Positions 1-5,862 of a stretch of 11,569 nucleotides of DNA are shown here, one piece after another. Source of the stretch: an uncultured Parabacteroides sp. (GTDB taxonomy: Bacteria > Bacteroidota > Bacteroidia > Bacteroidales > Tannerellaceae); assembly GCA_900547435.1 (NCBI GenBank), contig URGO01000104.1:1-11569 (forward strand), given 5' to 3'. Position 1 is the first letter of the stretch. Each line of letters begins with the position of its first letter. The notes beneath the pieces are model-generated. The model was given only the letters and a program-made list of their open reading frames with translations, did no database searches and was not told where the DNA came from. The translations under genes were made by a program, and so were the position numbers.

Positions 1-62
1 GTGAGACACCCTAAGGCACTCTTCGTTTATTCCTTTCGCGGATTAACCGCTGTCAGCGTATG

Positions 63-70
63 CAAACATA
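63..70 (-). promoter_or_regulatory. Possible minus-strand -7 box (TATGTTTG)
   Basis: Read on the minus strand this is TATGTTTG, a perfect match to the Bacteroidota -7 consensus TAnnTTTG. The nearest upstream TTTG is about 25 bases away rather than the usual 19-21, so the -33 element is not convincing. If real, it drives a leftward gene whose start lies beyond base 1. Confidence 0.3.
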
Positions 71-185
71 GTAACTTGTTTTTTATATATAACGCCAAAT
101 CCCGCTTTTTCTTGCGAAGATACACAAAATATCGTTTGTTTCTTTCCCATGTCCTATCTTTTTCCGGGAATCCCCCAATAAAAAA

Positions 186-275
186 ATCGTCTAACAACTG
201 TGCAACTTGCGTCTAACAGCTGTTAGACGCAACAGACACATCCGTTAGACGAAAAGTGCACAGCTGTTAGACGAT
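186..275. repeat. 90-bp repeat array 1 (GTTAGACG/CGTCTAAC cores)
   Basis: Five copies of an 8-bp core: CGTCTAAC at 188 and 210 (reverse), GTTAGACG at 222, 244 and 266 (forward). Same-orientation copies are exactly 22 bp apart, and the turn-around between 210 and 222 is a perfect 20-bp palindrome (210-229, centre AGCT). The array is bounded by ATCGTCTAAC on the left and its complement GTTAGACGAT on the right. The terminal inverted repeats extend to 19 bp with one mismatch (186-204 against 257-275). A second array of the same length is at 9263-9352. Function is unknown. It could fold as a large hairpin in DNA or RNA, or be a set of protein sites on one helix face, since 22 bp is about two turns. 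Confidence 0.9.
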
Positions 276-321
276 TTCCCGATCGGATATTTTCTCTTTT
301 TTCTTGCCGGCCATGCAGCAT

Positions 322-354
322 TTTGCCCTCAGATTGCTTCATAGTGTATGTAGT
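322..354 (+). promoter_or_regulatory. Weak candidate promoter for the NigD-like gene
   Basis: TTTG at 322-325 is followed after 21 bases by TATGTAGT (347-354), which keeps only part of the TAnnTTTG -7 consensus. Spacing is right but the -7 box is poor, so this is tentative. It would place the repeat array upstream of the transcript. Confidence 0.22.
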
Positions 355-376
355 CTTAAAGTAAAAATAGCATATT

Positions 377-1123
377 ATGAAAAAGTGTATGAAGAAATGG
401 TGTATGTCTGCAATGGCATTGTTTGTTGCATTGGGTTCTCAATCTTGTTTGGATGATGATGACAATGATTACTATTATATGAGCGTGCCGAATGCGATTG
501 TTACTGTAAAGCCCACAGGGGATAATTCTTTTTATCTGCAATTGGACGATACGACAACTCTGCTTCCGGTCAATCTCAACGCTTCTCCTTTCGGGAAGAA
601 AGAGGTTCGTGCCTTGACTAACTTTGAATGGGTAGACCGTCCGAGTGAAGGTTATACGCATGCCGTGCAGGTGAATTGGATTGATAGTATCCTGACCAAG
701 CAAACCGCCCCTGATTTGGGTTTGAAGAACGATTCGATTTATGGGACTGACCCGGTGGAGATTGTAAATGACTGGGTGACAATTGCCGAGGATGGCTATC
801 TGACTTTGCGCTTCCGTACGGCGGTAGGAAGTACCGGTGCGAAGCATTTTGTTAATTTGTTGTTGAACCAGAACCCGGAGAATCCGTACGAAGTAGAGTT
901 CCGTCACAATGCGTTTGGCAATACGGGTGGACCGATGGCGGATGGCTTGGTAGCATTCAAGCTGGATAGCCTTCCGGACACGCAAGGGAAAACCGTAAAA
1001 TTGAAATTGGTTTGGCATTCTTATAGCGGAGAGAAATCAACGGAATTCAATTATTGCACACGCAAATCTACTCCTGCAAGCTCAGCCATAGCCGCAGAGC
1101 GGAGTACGTTGGTGATGGAATAA
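377..1123 (+). CDS. NigD-like lipoprotein
   Basis: A 248-residue secreted protein resembling the NigD-like family of Bacteroidota (NigD_N OB-fold domain followed by the NigD_C domain). The N-terminus is a lipoprotein-type signal: basic residues, a hydrophobic stretch around 10-20, then Cys24, followed at once by LDDDDND, an acidic patch like those on exported Bacteroidota lipoproteins. The lipobox (GSQSC) is not ideal. Residues about 35-105 fit the N-terminal domain and about 110-226 the beta-rich C-terminal domain. The last 22 residues, rich in Ser, Thr and Ala, extend past the apparent domain end. Met5 (base 389) is an alternative start. The family is named after a gene next to a bacteriocin locus in Prevotella, but most members have no known role and nothing here suggests bacteriocin production. 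It appears to be a single-gene unit, closed by the terminator at 1184-1236. Confidence 0.85.
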   Translation: MKKCMKKWCMSAMALFVALGSQSCLDDDDNDYYYMSVPNAIVTVKPTGDNSFYLQLDDTTTLLPVNLNASPFGKKEVRALTNFEWVDRPSEGYTHAVQVNWIDSILTKQTAPDLGLKNDSIYGTDPVEIVNDWVTIAEDGYLTLRFRTAVGSTGAKHFVNLLLNQNPENPYEVEFRHNAFGNTGGPMADGLVAFKLDSLPDTQGKTVKLKLVWHSYSGEKSTEFNYCTRKSTPASSAIAAERSTLVME

Positions 1124-1131
1124 GGGGGAAA

Positions 1132-1180
1132 GTAGTTGGTAGTTGGTAGTTAGTAGTTGGAATTTAGAAGTTAGAAGTTG
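1132..1180 (+). repeat. Heptanucleotide tandem repeat, seven units
   Basis: Seven consecutive 7-base units of the form GWAKTTR (GTAGTTG twice, then GTAGTTA, GTAGTTG, GAATTTA, GAAGTTA, GAAGTTG) fill exactly 49 bases between the NigD-like stop codon and the terminator hairpin. The units drift from GTAGTTG to GAAGTTG along the tract. It is non-coding, and its copy number may vary by slippage. Confidence 0.85.
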
Positions 1181-1183
1181 AGA

Positions 1184-1236
1184 ACGGGATAATAGGAGTT
1201 TGTATCATCATTCTCCTGTTATCCCGTACCTTTTTT
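1184..1236 (+). terminator. Rho-independent terminator after the NigD-like gene
   Basis: A 15-bp stem (1184-1198 with 1213-1227, one T.G wobble) with a 14-base loop is followed by ACC and six T residues (1231-1236). This is a strong intrinsic terminator. It separates the NigD-like unit from the downstream sigma-factor operon. Confidence 0.88.
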
Positions 1237-1278
1237 GATAATCTATAAATATTCCTTTCCAAAAATCTTCTCTTTTTT

Positions 1279-1305
1279 TGTAACAAAACCTTTTCGTATC
1301 TCGTC
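1279..1305 (+). promoter_or_regulatory. ECF-sigma-type promoter of the sigma-factor operon
   Basis: TGTAAC at 1279-1284 and CGTC at 1302-1305 (within TCGTCTTA) are separated by 17 bases. An AAC-containing -35 and a CGTC/CGTA -10 with 16-17-base spacing are the usual marks of ECF sigma-factor promoters. No TAnnTTTG housekeeping box is seen. A transcript would start near 1312 and leave a leader of about 28 bases before the start codon at 1340. The natural inference is that the operon's own sigma factor drives it. Confidence 0.6.
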
Positions 1306-1339
1306 TTACTTATAAAGAATCAATTAAAACTTATACAAC

Positions 1340-1795
1340 ATGAAAGCAAAATATGTATGGATGGCGGGGTTGCTCGCTTTATCAAGTCTGGGAATGCAAG
1401 CGAAGAATATGGATGAGTTCTTGGGGGATTTGCAGAGTGAAAAGAATTTGACACGTATAACCATGGGACCGGTAATAATGAAAATCAGTAGCCTTTTTAC
1501 CGAAACGATGGGGGTGAATAGCATAAAGGTTCTTTGTCTGGAGGATTGTTCTTCGGAGACATTGGACAAATATCGCGAGGATATCCGCCAGCTAAAAGAT
1601 TCCGAGTTTGAGCCGTTAGTTGTTTCAAACAAGGATGGCGAACAAAGCAAGATTATGGTCAAAATCAAAGATAACATGATTCGGGAAATGGTGATTTGCC
1701 ATGTGGATGACGAGGTTGCGGTAGTCCATCTGAAAGGAAAAATCAAACCCGAAGATGTGGCGCAGGTCGTAAATAAACACGATGATGACCGCTGA
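1340..1795 (+). CDS. DUF4252 domain-containing secreted protein
   Basis: A 151-residue protein with a signal peptide at residues 1-22 (cleavage probably after MQA) and no lipobox Cys at the cleavage site. The mature part, starting near MDEFLGDL, has the pattern of the DUF4252 family: an amphipathic start, an IKVLCLEDCSSE strand/turn, a long helix (about 75-90), and C-terminal strands with AVVHLKGKIKPEDVAQVV. That ending has the same shape as the end of the second family member at 2673-3149 (VVMRLTGDFTIQDIRQIA). The family's function is unknown, but members often sit beside ECF sigma genes in Bacteroidota. It is the first gene of a four-gene operon and overlaps the sigma gene by 14 bases, so translation is probably coupled. 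A role in sensing or responding to envelope stress is inferred from context only. Confidence 0.88.
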   Translation: MKAKYVWMAGLLALSSLGMQAKNMDEFLGDLQSEKNLTRITMGPVIMKISSLFTETMGVNSIKVLCLEDCSSETLDKYREDIRQLKDSEFEPLVVSNKDGEQSKIMVKIKDNMIREMVICHVDDEVAVVHLKGKIKPEDVAQVVNKHDDDR

Positions 1796-2294
1796 GGATT
1801 TCAAACGTCGGTTCCTTCCGTTTCATCCCAAACTTTACCGTATCGCATTCGCCTTGGTGGGCAATTCGGACGATGCGGAGGATATCTTACAAGAAGCATA
1901 TTCCAAACTTTGGATGAAACGGGAAGAACTGGAGGTAGTCCAGAATCCGGAAGCCTTTTGCGTTACTTTAATCAAGAATGTCTGTTTGGATTACCTGCGC
2001 TCTCCACGTGCCAACCGGCATGAAGAGGATATCACCGAAGCTTATCAATTGAGTACGGATTCCTCTCCGGAAAGAAAAGCTGAAGAGAAAGAGAAAATCC
2101 GGAATATCCGGAAGTGGATGCACCGGCTCCCGGAGAAACAACAACAGGTGTTGAGGTTGCAGAGCTTTGAGGATTGCTCGATGGAAGAAATGGAAAAGAT
2201 AACCGGCCTGAGTGCAGGGAATATCCGCCTATTGCTTTTCCGGGCACGAAAGACATTAAAAGAACAATTTTATAAATGGTATGGAAATGAATGA
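1782..2294 (+). CDS. ECF-type RNA polymerase sigma factor
   Basis: A 170-residue sigma-70 family protein with only regions 2 and 4, as expected for the extracytoplasmic-function group. Region 2 spans about 12-75, with the conserved DDAEDILQEAYSKLW at 30-44 that contacts core polymerase and the -10 element, followed by the ENVCLDYLR-like helix (IKNVCLDYLRS, 64-74). Region 4 spans about 110-160: MHRLPEKQQQVLRLQ, then a helix-turn-helix around MEEMEKITGLSAGNIRLLLFRARKTL that reads the -35 element. An acidic, charged linker (81-106) joins them. Two ATGs are in tandem (1782 and 1785) inside the end of the DUF4252 gene. It overlaps the next gene by 14 bases. The ECF-like promoter at 1279-1305 suggests autoregulation. 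Confidence 0.95.
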   Translation: MMTAEDFKRRFLPFHPKLYRIAFALVGNSDDAEDILQEAYSKLWMKREELEVVQNPEAFCVTLIKNVCLDYLRSPRANRHEEDITEAYQLSTDSSPERKAEEKEKIRNIRKWMHRLPEKQQQVLRLQSFEDCSMEEMEKITGLSAGNIRLLLFRARKTLKEQFYKWYGNE

Positions 2295-2676
2295 GCAGAA
2301 AATAGACGAACTGATAGCTAAGACGTTGCGGGAGGAGGCGCAATTACCGGAAGGATTGGGCGAACGCTTGGAACAGCATATTGACCGGATGGCCCGACCG
2401 GAAAAGGACGAGGCGCGCAGGGTCTCGTTATTCCGGCGCTGGAAAGGCTTTAGCATAGCGGCCTCTGTCTTATTGGTAATCGGTATGGGCATCGGAGTTT
2501 ACTTCTCGGAAAGCCAACCGAAAGATACGTTTGATGACCCGAAAGAGGCGGCTTGGGTCGCAGAACAAGCGTTGCTGGTCATGTCTCAGAATCTGAACAA
2601 AGGCTTTGATGGCATACATCAGGCCGGTGAGGAGATAACGAAAGTAAATCAAGTAATCAATAAACAAATTCAATGA
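2281..2676 (+). CDS. Single-pass membrane protein, probable anti-sigma factor
   Basis: A 131-residue protein I cannot assign firmly to a named family. Residues 1-54 are charged and helical, predicted cytoplasmic, with a KIDELIAKTLREEAQLPEGL start and an LGERLEQHIDRM helix. A membrane segment covers about 56-75 (FSIAASVLLVIGMGIGVYF). Residues 76-131 would be periplasmic and helical, without obvious catalytic motifs. A short cytoplasmic N-terminus before one membrane helix, encoded directly after and overlapping an ECF sigma gene, is the usual arrangement of a membrane-bound anti-sigma factor, but no zinc-binding HxxxCxxC motif is present. Met3 (2287) is an alternative start. Its stop overlaps the next start in an ATGA. 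The anti-sigma role is inference from context and topology. Confidence 0.78.
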   Translation: MEMNEQKIDELIAKTLREEAQLPEGLGERLEQHIDRMARPEKDEARRVSLFRRWKGFSIAASVLLVIGMGIGVYFSESQPKDTFDDPKEAAWVAEQALLVMSQNLNKGFDGIHQAGEEITKVNQVINKQIQ

Positions 2677-3149
2677 TTAATAGGATGAAAACACGAAATA
2701 GTTTGCTGGTATTATTTCTCTTGTGCAGTACGCTTTGCTTTGCACAAGACAAGTTGTTCGAAAAATATGCCGATAAGGATAATGTCACATCGGTATATAT
2801 ATCCAAGTCTATGTTCCAAATGATGCCGGACAATATGCGGGCAGGAGGCTTGGACTTGGGGAATTTGAAAGGGAAGATACATAATCTACAGATTCTGACC
2901 TCCGAAAACAAAGAGGTCAAAGAACAGATGAAAGCGGATTTTGATGCAGTGGTAGGTAAAGACCACGAACTTTTGATGAAAGTAAAGTCAGACGATACAC
3001 GCGCCTCCTTCTTTGTCAAGCAAAAAGGAGAAAAAATCAGCGAACTGATCATGCTTACGGATGATGAGGAGGATTATGTCGTCATGCGCCTTACCGGTGA
3101 TTTTACCATACAAGATATCCGCCAGATAGCAGAAGAGGTGGAAAAGTAA
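2673..3149 (+). CDS. DUF4252 domain-containing secreted protein (second copy)
   Basis: Up to 158 residues, starting in the ATGA overlap with the preceding gene. Met5 (2685) gives a cleaner signal peptide (KTRNSLLVLFLLCSTLCFA, cleavage before QDKLF) and may be the true start. The mature protein follows the DUF4252 pattern: NVTSVYISKSMFQMMP near the N-terminus, a central LQILTSENKEV strand/turn, a long helix, and a VVMRLTGDFTIQDIRQIAEEV ending. It diverges strongly from the copy at 1340-1795 but shares its layout, so the two look like old paralogues bracketing the sigma and membrane-protein genes. It is the last gene of the operon. Function is unknown; an envelope location is expected from the signal peptide. 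Confidence 0.87.
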   Translation: MINRMKTRNSLLVLFLLCSTLCFAQDKLFEKYADKDNVTSVYISKSMFQMMPDNMRAGGLDLGNLKGKIHNLQILTSENKEVKEQMKADFDAVVGKDHELLMKVKSDDTRASFFVKQKGEKISELIMLTDDEEDYVVMRLTGDFTIQDIRQIAEEVEK

Positions 3150-3191
3150 ATAGGAGAAAGGAAGAGCAGATGAGGGGCGATAGAATCAGTG

Positions 3192-3235
3192 TATCATTTC
3201 GTCACCCTTCGACTATGGGGGGGGACGAAATGATA
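3192..3235. terminator. Stem-loop between convergent units, with a G8 tract
   Basis: Arms 3192-3203 and 3224-3235 are perfectly complementary over 12 bp, and after one mismatch three more C-G pairs extend the stem (3205-3207 with 3220-3222). The loop is about 12 bases. No U-tract follows in either direction, so this is not a classical intrinsic terminator, but its place between the convergent sigma operon and the outer-membrane protein gene suggests a bidirectional transcript end. Eight consecutive G residues (3217-3224) lie on the loop and right arm. Confidence 0.55.
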
Positions 3236-3262
3236 ACTGCTTCACATTATGATATATTCTCT

Positions 3263-3982
3263 TTAAAAAGCATACCCTACGCTGAATGAGGCTAAATTAT
3301 AAGCACCGTTCCGGGTACGATGGAACAGATTGGTCTGATAATTGACCAGGAAAGTGAACCGCTTTACTTCCAGACCCGCCTGACTGATAAATCCCATATC
3401 CCATTCGTGAGAATGGGTACGGGCTTTCTGTTTTGTATATTCAATATAGGTAAGATCCTCTGCATCGATCTGTGCCGTTCCCTGTTTGTATTTACCGGTA
3501 ATCTGATAGCCGACATAACCTCCGGCACTTATATGTAGGCGAATATCCGGTGCAAGTTTCCAAGCATATTGCGCCATTATCGGGAGTTGCAGATAATCGT
3601 CCCGGAATTTTGCCGCATACGATGCTATACTTTGGATGTCGTAATCGCTCATCAAGTAATCATGGGCAGGAAATCCGGGGCCGGCTATAGCCGGTAACGA
3701 AGTAAATCCCCAAAAACCTTCCGGGACTTTGTACGAATAGCAGAGGGCTCCCCAATAACTGGTCATCCTTTGCTGGTAATACAATCCGGATTGTAATGCC
3801 CATCCTGTATCTTGTCCGTTGAATGAATAACGGACATCCACACCAATCTGGGCACCAACTCCGGCCGAAAGATCTCCACTCCCTTTTTGGATAGCTACAC
3901 CCACATGGGGCGTAAACTGGAATTGAGCTTGTGCAATTCCTCCGATTTGCAATAAAGCCAATGCAATGAATACTCTTTTCAT
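3263..3982 (-). CDS. Outer-membrane beta-barrel protein (porin-like, PF13568-type)
   Basis: A 239-residue protein with a signal peptide (MKRVFIALALLQIGGIAQA, cleavage before QFQF). The mature part has alternating aromatic and hydrophobic strands with short turns: FQFTPHVGVAIQKG, VDVRYSFN, WALQSGLYYQQRM, YLQLPIMAQYAWKL, IRLHISAGGYVGYQITGKYK, WDMGFISQAGLEVKRFTFLVNYQ. It ends in SFSVGYAF, with the C-terminal Phe typical of BAM-assembled barrels. This fits the small outer-membrane beta-barrel family common in Bacteroidota, many of unknown function. An insert at about 80-125 rich in Pro, Gly, Tyr and Asp may be an extracellular loop. It lies 119 bases downstream of the Na/Pi cotransporter gene on the same strand and could be cotranscribed with it; a short inverted repeat (4023-4029/4039-4045) lies between them. 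The substrate is unknown. Confidence 0.85.
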   Translation of the reverse strand: MKRVFIALALLQIGGIAQAQFQFTPHVGVAIQKGSGDLSAGVGAQIGVDVRYSFNGQDTGWALQSGLYYQQRMTSYWGALCYSYKVPEGFWGFTSLPAIAGPGFPAHDYLMSDYDIQSIASYAAKFRDDYLQLPIMAQYAWKLAPDIRLHISAGGYVGYQITGKYKQGTAQIDAEDLTYIEYTKQKARTHSHEWDMGFISQAGLEVKRFTFLVNYQTNLFHRTRNGAYNLASFSVGYAF

Positions 3983-4101
3983 ATTTCCATCTTTTTATGT
4001 GTTTGTCCATAAGACAACGGAGAACAGAAATCCCCCTATTCTGTTTTCTAAAAAAGATAAAATATTCTGTTCATTGTCCGCCAGGCTTTACCGCCCCGGC
4101 C

Positions 4102-5787
4102 TTATATCTTCTTTTCAATCATTGCCTGTACTACATTGATAATATAGTCGCCCAATTTCTCACTTTCGCTTACCATATCCATATAGTAGACGCCATCCTG
4201 GTACTGATAACACTTGGAGTTGATATCCTCGATATTCCGTGATTTCAACTGATTTCGGTAATTGTTGATTTCGTTCTCAATATTGTAAGACTCGTTGATA
4301 TCATTATGTTCCAAGGAATCTTTATGCATGATGACGTTCATACGGTTTAATGCCTGCGTGACCAACTCGAACATCCGTTCGATGTGGGCATTCTGTTCGG
4401 GGGTAAATGCGGATTTGAACTCATTGCGCCGCTTGATGGTACGTGCCAGGTTGTTGCATGAATCGGCGATGCTCTCGATTTCGCTCACGGCACGGAGCAT
4501 AACGCGTATCTCCTCTTTACTTTCCGAGCTCAAGCGCCCTTCAGATACTTGGGTCAGATAATTGGCAATCTCCACTTCCATCCGGTCGCTGATATTTTCA
4601 TATTTCTCTATCCGGTTGTAAGTTTTCAGGAAAGTATCTTCATTTTTCTCATAAAGCAATGTCTTCACCATATTGAACATACGCGCTGTACGTTCGGAGA
4701 ACAGGGTAATCTCTTTTTGGGCTTGCAGGATGGAAAGCTCGGCGGTAGATAACATTCCGCTATTAATATATTGCAAACGATATTCTTCGTCCTCTTGTTT
4801 CGTCCGGACAATCGCACAAACGGTCTTCTCGATAAAAGGAACAAGCCAGATCATGATGCATGTATTGCTGATGTTAAACGCCGTATGGAATGCAGCCAAT
4901 TTGAAAGATACGGCAACCGAAGGGTCGGATACATGCATGATGTCCGTAACAAACCATGACACTCCGGCGGTAAAAGGATAAAACAGGACCAGCACCCAGC
5001 ATACGCCGAAGACATTAAACATCAAATGCGCCATAGCCGCACGCCGGGCTTGCGTGTTTCCGGTAAGAGCCGCCAGGTTTGCCGTAATGGTCGTACCGAT
5101 ATTCTCGCCCAATACCAGCGCGACTCCTAAATGATAATCAATCCAACCGTTCGCACACATGATTAGCGTGATTGCCATAGTTGCAGCTGAGGCCTGGACA
5201 ATCATAGTCAGTATGGTACCGATGAACAGGAACAACAATATAGAGAAGAATCCCATATCGGTATAATTCTGTACGAAGGCCAGCATATCGGGATTCGCAC
5301 TCAAATCCGGGGCATTGTTTTTCAGACCTTCCAATCCCATAAAGAGGAAAGAGAATCCGAAGATAAATTCGCCAATCGATTTACGTGAACTCTTCCCGGA
5401 AAACAACAGAGGTACTCCTATGGCCAAAAGAGGTAATGCGAATGCGGAAATATCAACTTTAAATCCCAATGCAGAGATAATCCAGGCCGTGACGGTCGTA
5501 CCGATATTGGCTCCCATGATTACACCGATTGATTGGGTCAACGTTAATAACCCGGCATTGACGAAACTCACCACCATAACCGTGGTTGCCGAAGAAGATT
5601 GAATTAATGCGGTAATCAGCATACCGGTCAATACGCCCGTTATGCGGTTGGTTGTCATGGCGGTCAATATCTTGCGCAAGCTATCTCCCGCAAACTTCTG
5701 CAGACCTTCGCTCATGATTTTCATTCCGTATAGGAACAGCGCAAGCGATCCCAGCAGACGGAGAAGGTCAAAAAATGAATAGTCCAT
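4102..5787 (-). CDS. Na/Pi cotransporter family protein with C-terminal PhoU domain
   Basis: A 561-residue inner-membrane protein of the Na+/phosphate cotransporter II family (NptA/YjbB-like). The N-terminal half (about 1-320) is hydrophobic and carries the duplicated family signatures: QSSSAT at 63-68 with GANIGTT at 92-98, then QASAAT at 198-203 with GENIGTT at 227-233. The inverted pair of QSSS-type repeats forms the ion and substrate site in this family. The second copy has QASA instead of QSSS. The C-terminal 220 residues are soluble, helical and charged, resembling PhoU (RMFNMVKTLLYEKNEDTF, RVMLRAVSEIESIADSCNNLARTI). This is the common length and architecture in Bacteroidota. The likely job is sodium-coupled phosphate transport; bacterial relatives such as E. 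coli YjbB can export phosphate, so direction is uncertain. It is divergent from the nucleoside kinase gene with 75 bases between. Confidence 0.93.
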   Translation of the reverse strand: MDYSFFDLLRLLGSLALFLYGMKIMSEGLQKFAGDSLRKILTAMTTNRITGVLTGMLITALIQSSSATTVMVVSFVNAGLLTLTQSIGVIMGANIGTTVTAWIISALGFKVDISAFALPLLAIGVPLLFSGKSSRKSIGEFIFGFSFLFMGLEGLKNNAPDLSANPDMLAFVQNYTDMGFFSILLFLFIGTILTMIVQASAATMAITLIMCANGWIDYHLGVALVLGENIGTTITANLAALTGNTQARRAAMAHLMFNVFGVCWVLVLFYPFTAGVSWFVTDIMHVSDPSVAVSFKLAAFHTAFNISNTCIMIWLVPFIEKTVCAIVRTKQEDEEYRLQYINSGMLSTAELSILQAQKEITLFSERTARMFNMVKTLLYEKNEDTFLKTYNRIEKYENISDRMEVEIANYLTQVSEGRLSSESKEEIRVMLRAVSEIESIADSCNNLARTIKRRNEFKSAFTPEQNAHIERMFELVTQALNRMNVIMHKDSLEHNDINESYNIENEINNYRNQLKSRNIEDINSKCYQYQDGVYYMDMVSESEKLGDYIINVVQAMIEKKI

Positions 5788-5807
5788 CTAAAATAAGTTT
5801 AAGTGGG

Positions 5808-5838
5808 TTGATTTATCCAATTAATATTTCTATCTTGT
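5808..5838 (+). promoter_or_regulatory. Candidate promoter of the nucleoside kinase gene
   Basis: A TTG (5808-5810, within GGTTG) lies 20 bases before TATCTTGT (5831-5838), a partial match to TAnnTTTG. Transcription would start near 5843, about 20 bases before the start codon. The spacing is right, but both elements are imperfect. Confidence 0.35.
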
Positions 5839-5840
5839 TG

Positions 5841-5848
5841 CAAAAATA
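5841..5848 (-). promoter_or_regulatory. -7 box (TATTTTTG) for the Na/Pi cotransporter
   Basis: On the minus strand this reads TATTTTTG, a full match to TAnnTTTG, about 54 bases upstream of the transporter start codon. No TTTG is found at the -33 distance, which would fall inside the start of the divergent kinase gene. The box sits two bases from the opposing -7 candidate at 5831-5838, so the two promoters would exclude each other if both are used. Confidence 0.4.
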
Positions 5849-5862
5849 ACGAAAAGTATTGA

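Larger units (their letters stand above)
1..376. other. Non-coding left edge
   Basis: No convincing gene lies here. An open frame covers bases 1-216 from a GTG, but it has no recognisable domain, is rich in basic and aromatic residues, and ends inside the repeat array. The stretch holds a possible minus-strand -7 box (63-70), two small hairpins (arms 38-41/47-50 and 48-51/55-58), the 90-bp repeat array at 186-275, and about 100 bases leading into the NigD-like gene. The minus-strand motif hints that a leftward gene begins just outside the window. Confidence 0.6.

Noticed and set aside
1..216. Small GTG-started protein of 71 residues
   Set aside because: No signal peptide, domain or ribosome-binding signal; composition is odd and the frame ends inside the repeat array.
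186..275. Integron attC-like sites: the core ends GTCTAAC and GTTAGAC fit the RYYYAAC and GTTRRRY boxes, and the 90-bp length is in the attC range
   Set aside because: The interior repeats the same core on a 22-bp period instead of showing L boxes with unpaired bases, only two copies 9 kb apart are seen, the genes between them run in both directions, and no integrase is present. The match to short degenerate boxes is probably chance.
356..1018. 220-residue minus-strand frame opposite the NigD-like gene
   Set aside because: It lies wholly antisense to a recognisable lipoprotein gene, and its residue content (many Arg, His, Ile) is typical of a shadow frame.
377..1123. Bacteriocin locus suggested by the NigD name
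   Set aside because: No bacteriocin precursor, exporter or other nig-type genes are present; the family is broadly distributed and the name does not define a function here.
4023..4045. Terminator between the Na/Pi cotransporter and the outer-membrane protein gene
   Set aside because: Only a 7-bp AT-rich stem (4023-4029/4039-4045) with no T-tract on the minus strand; too weak to call.
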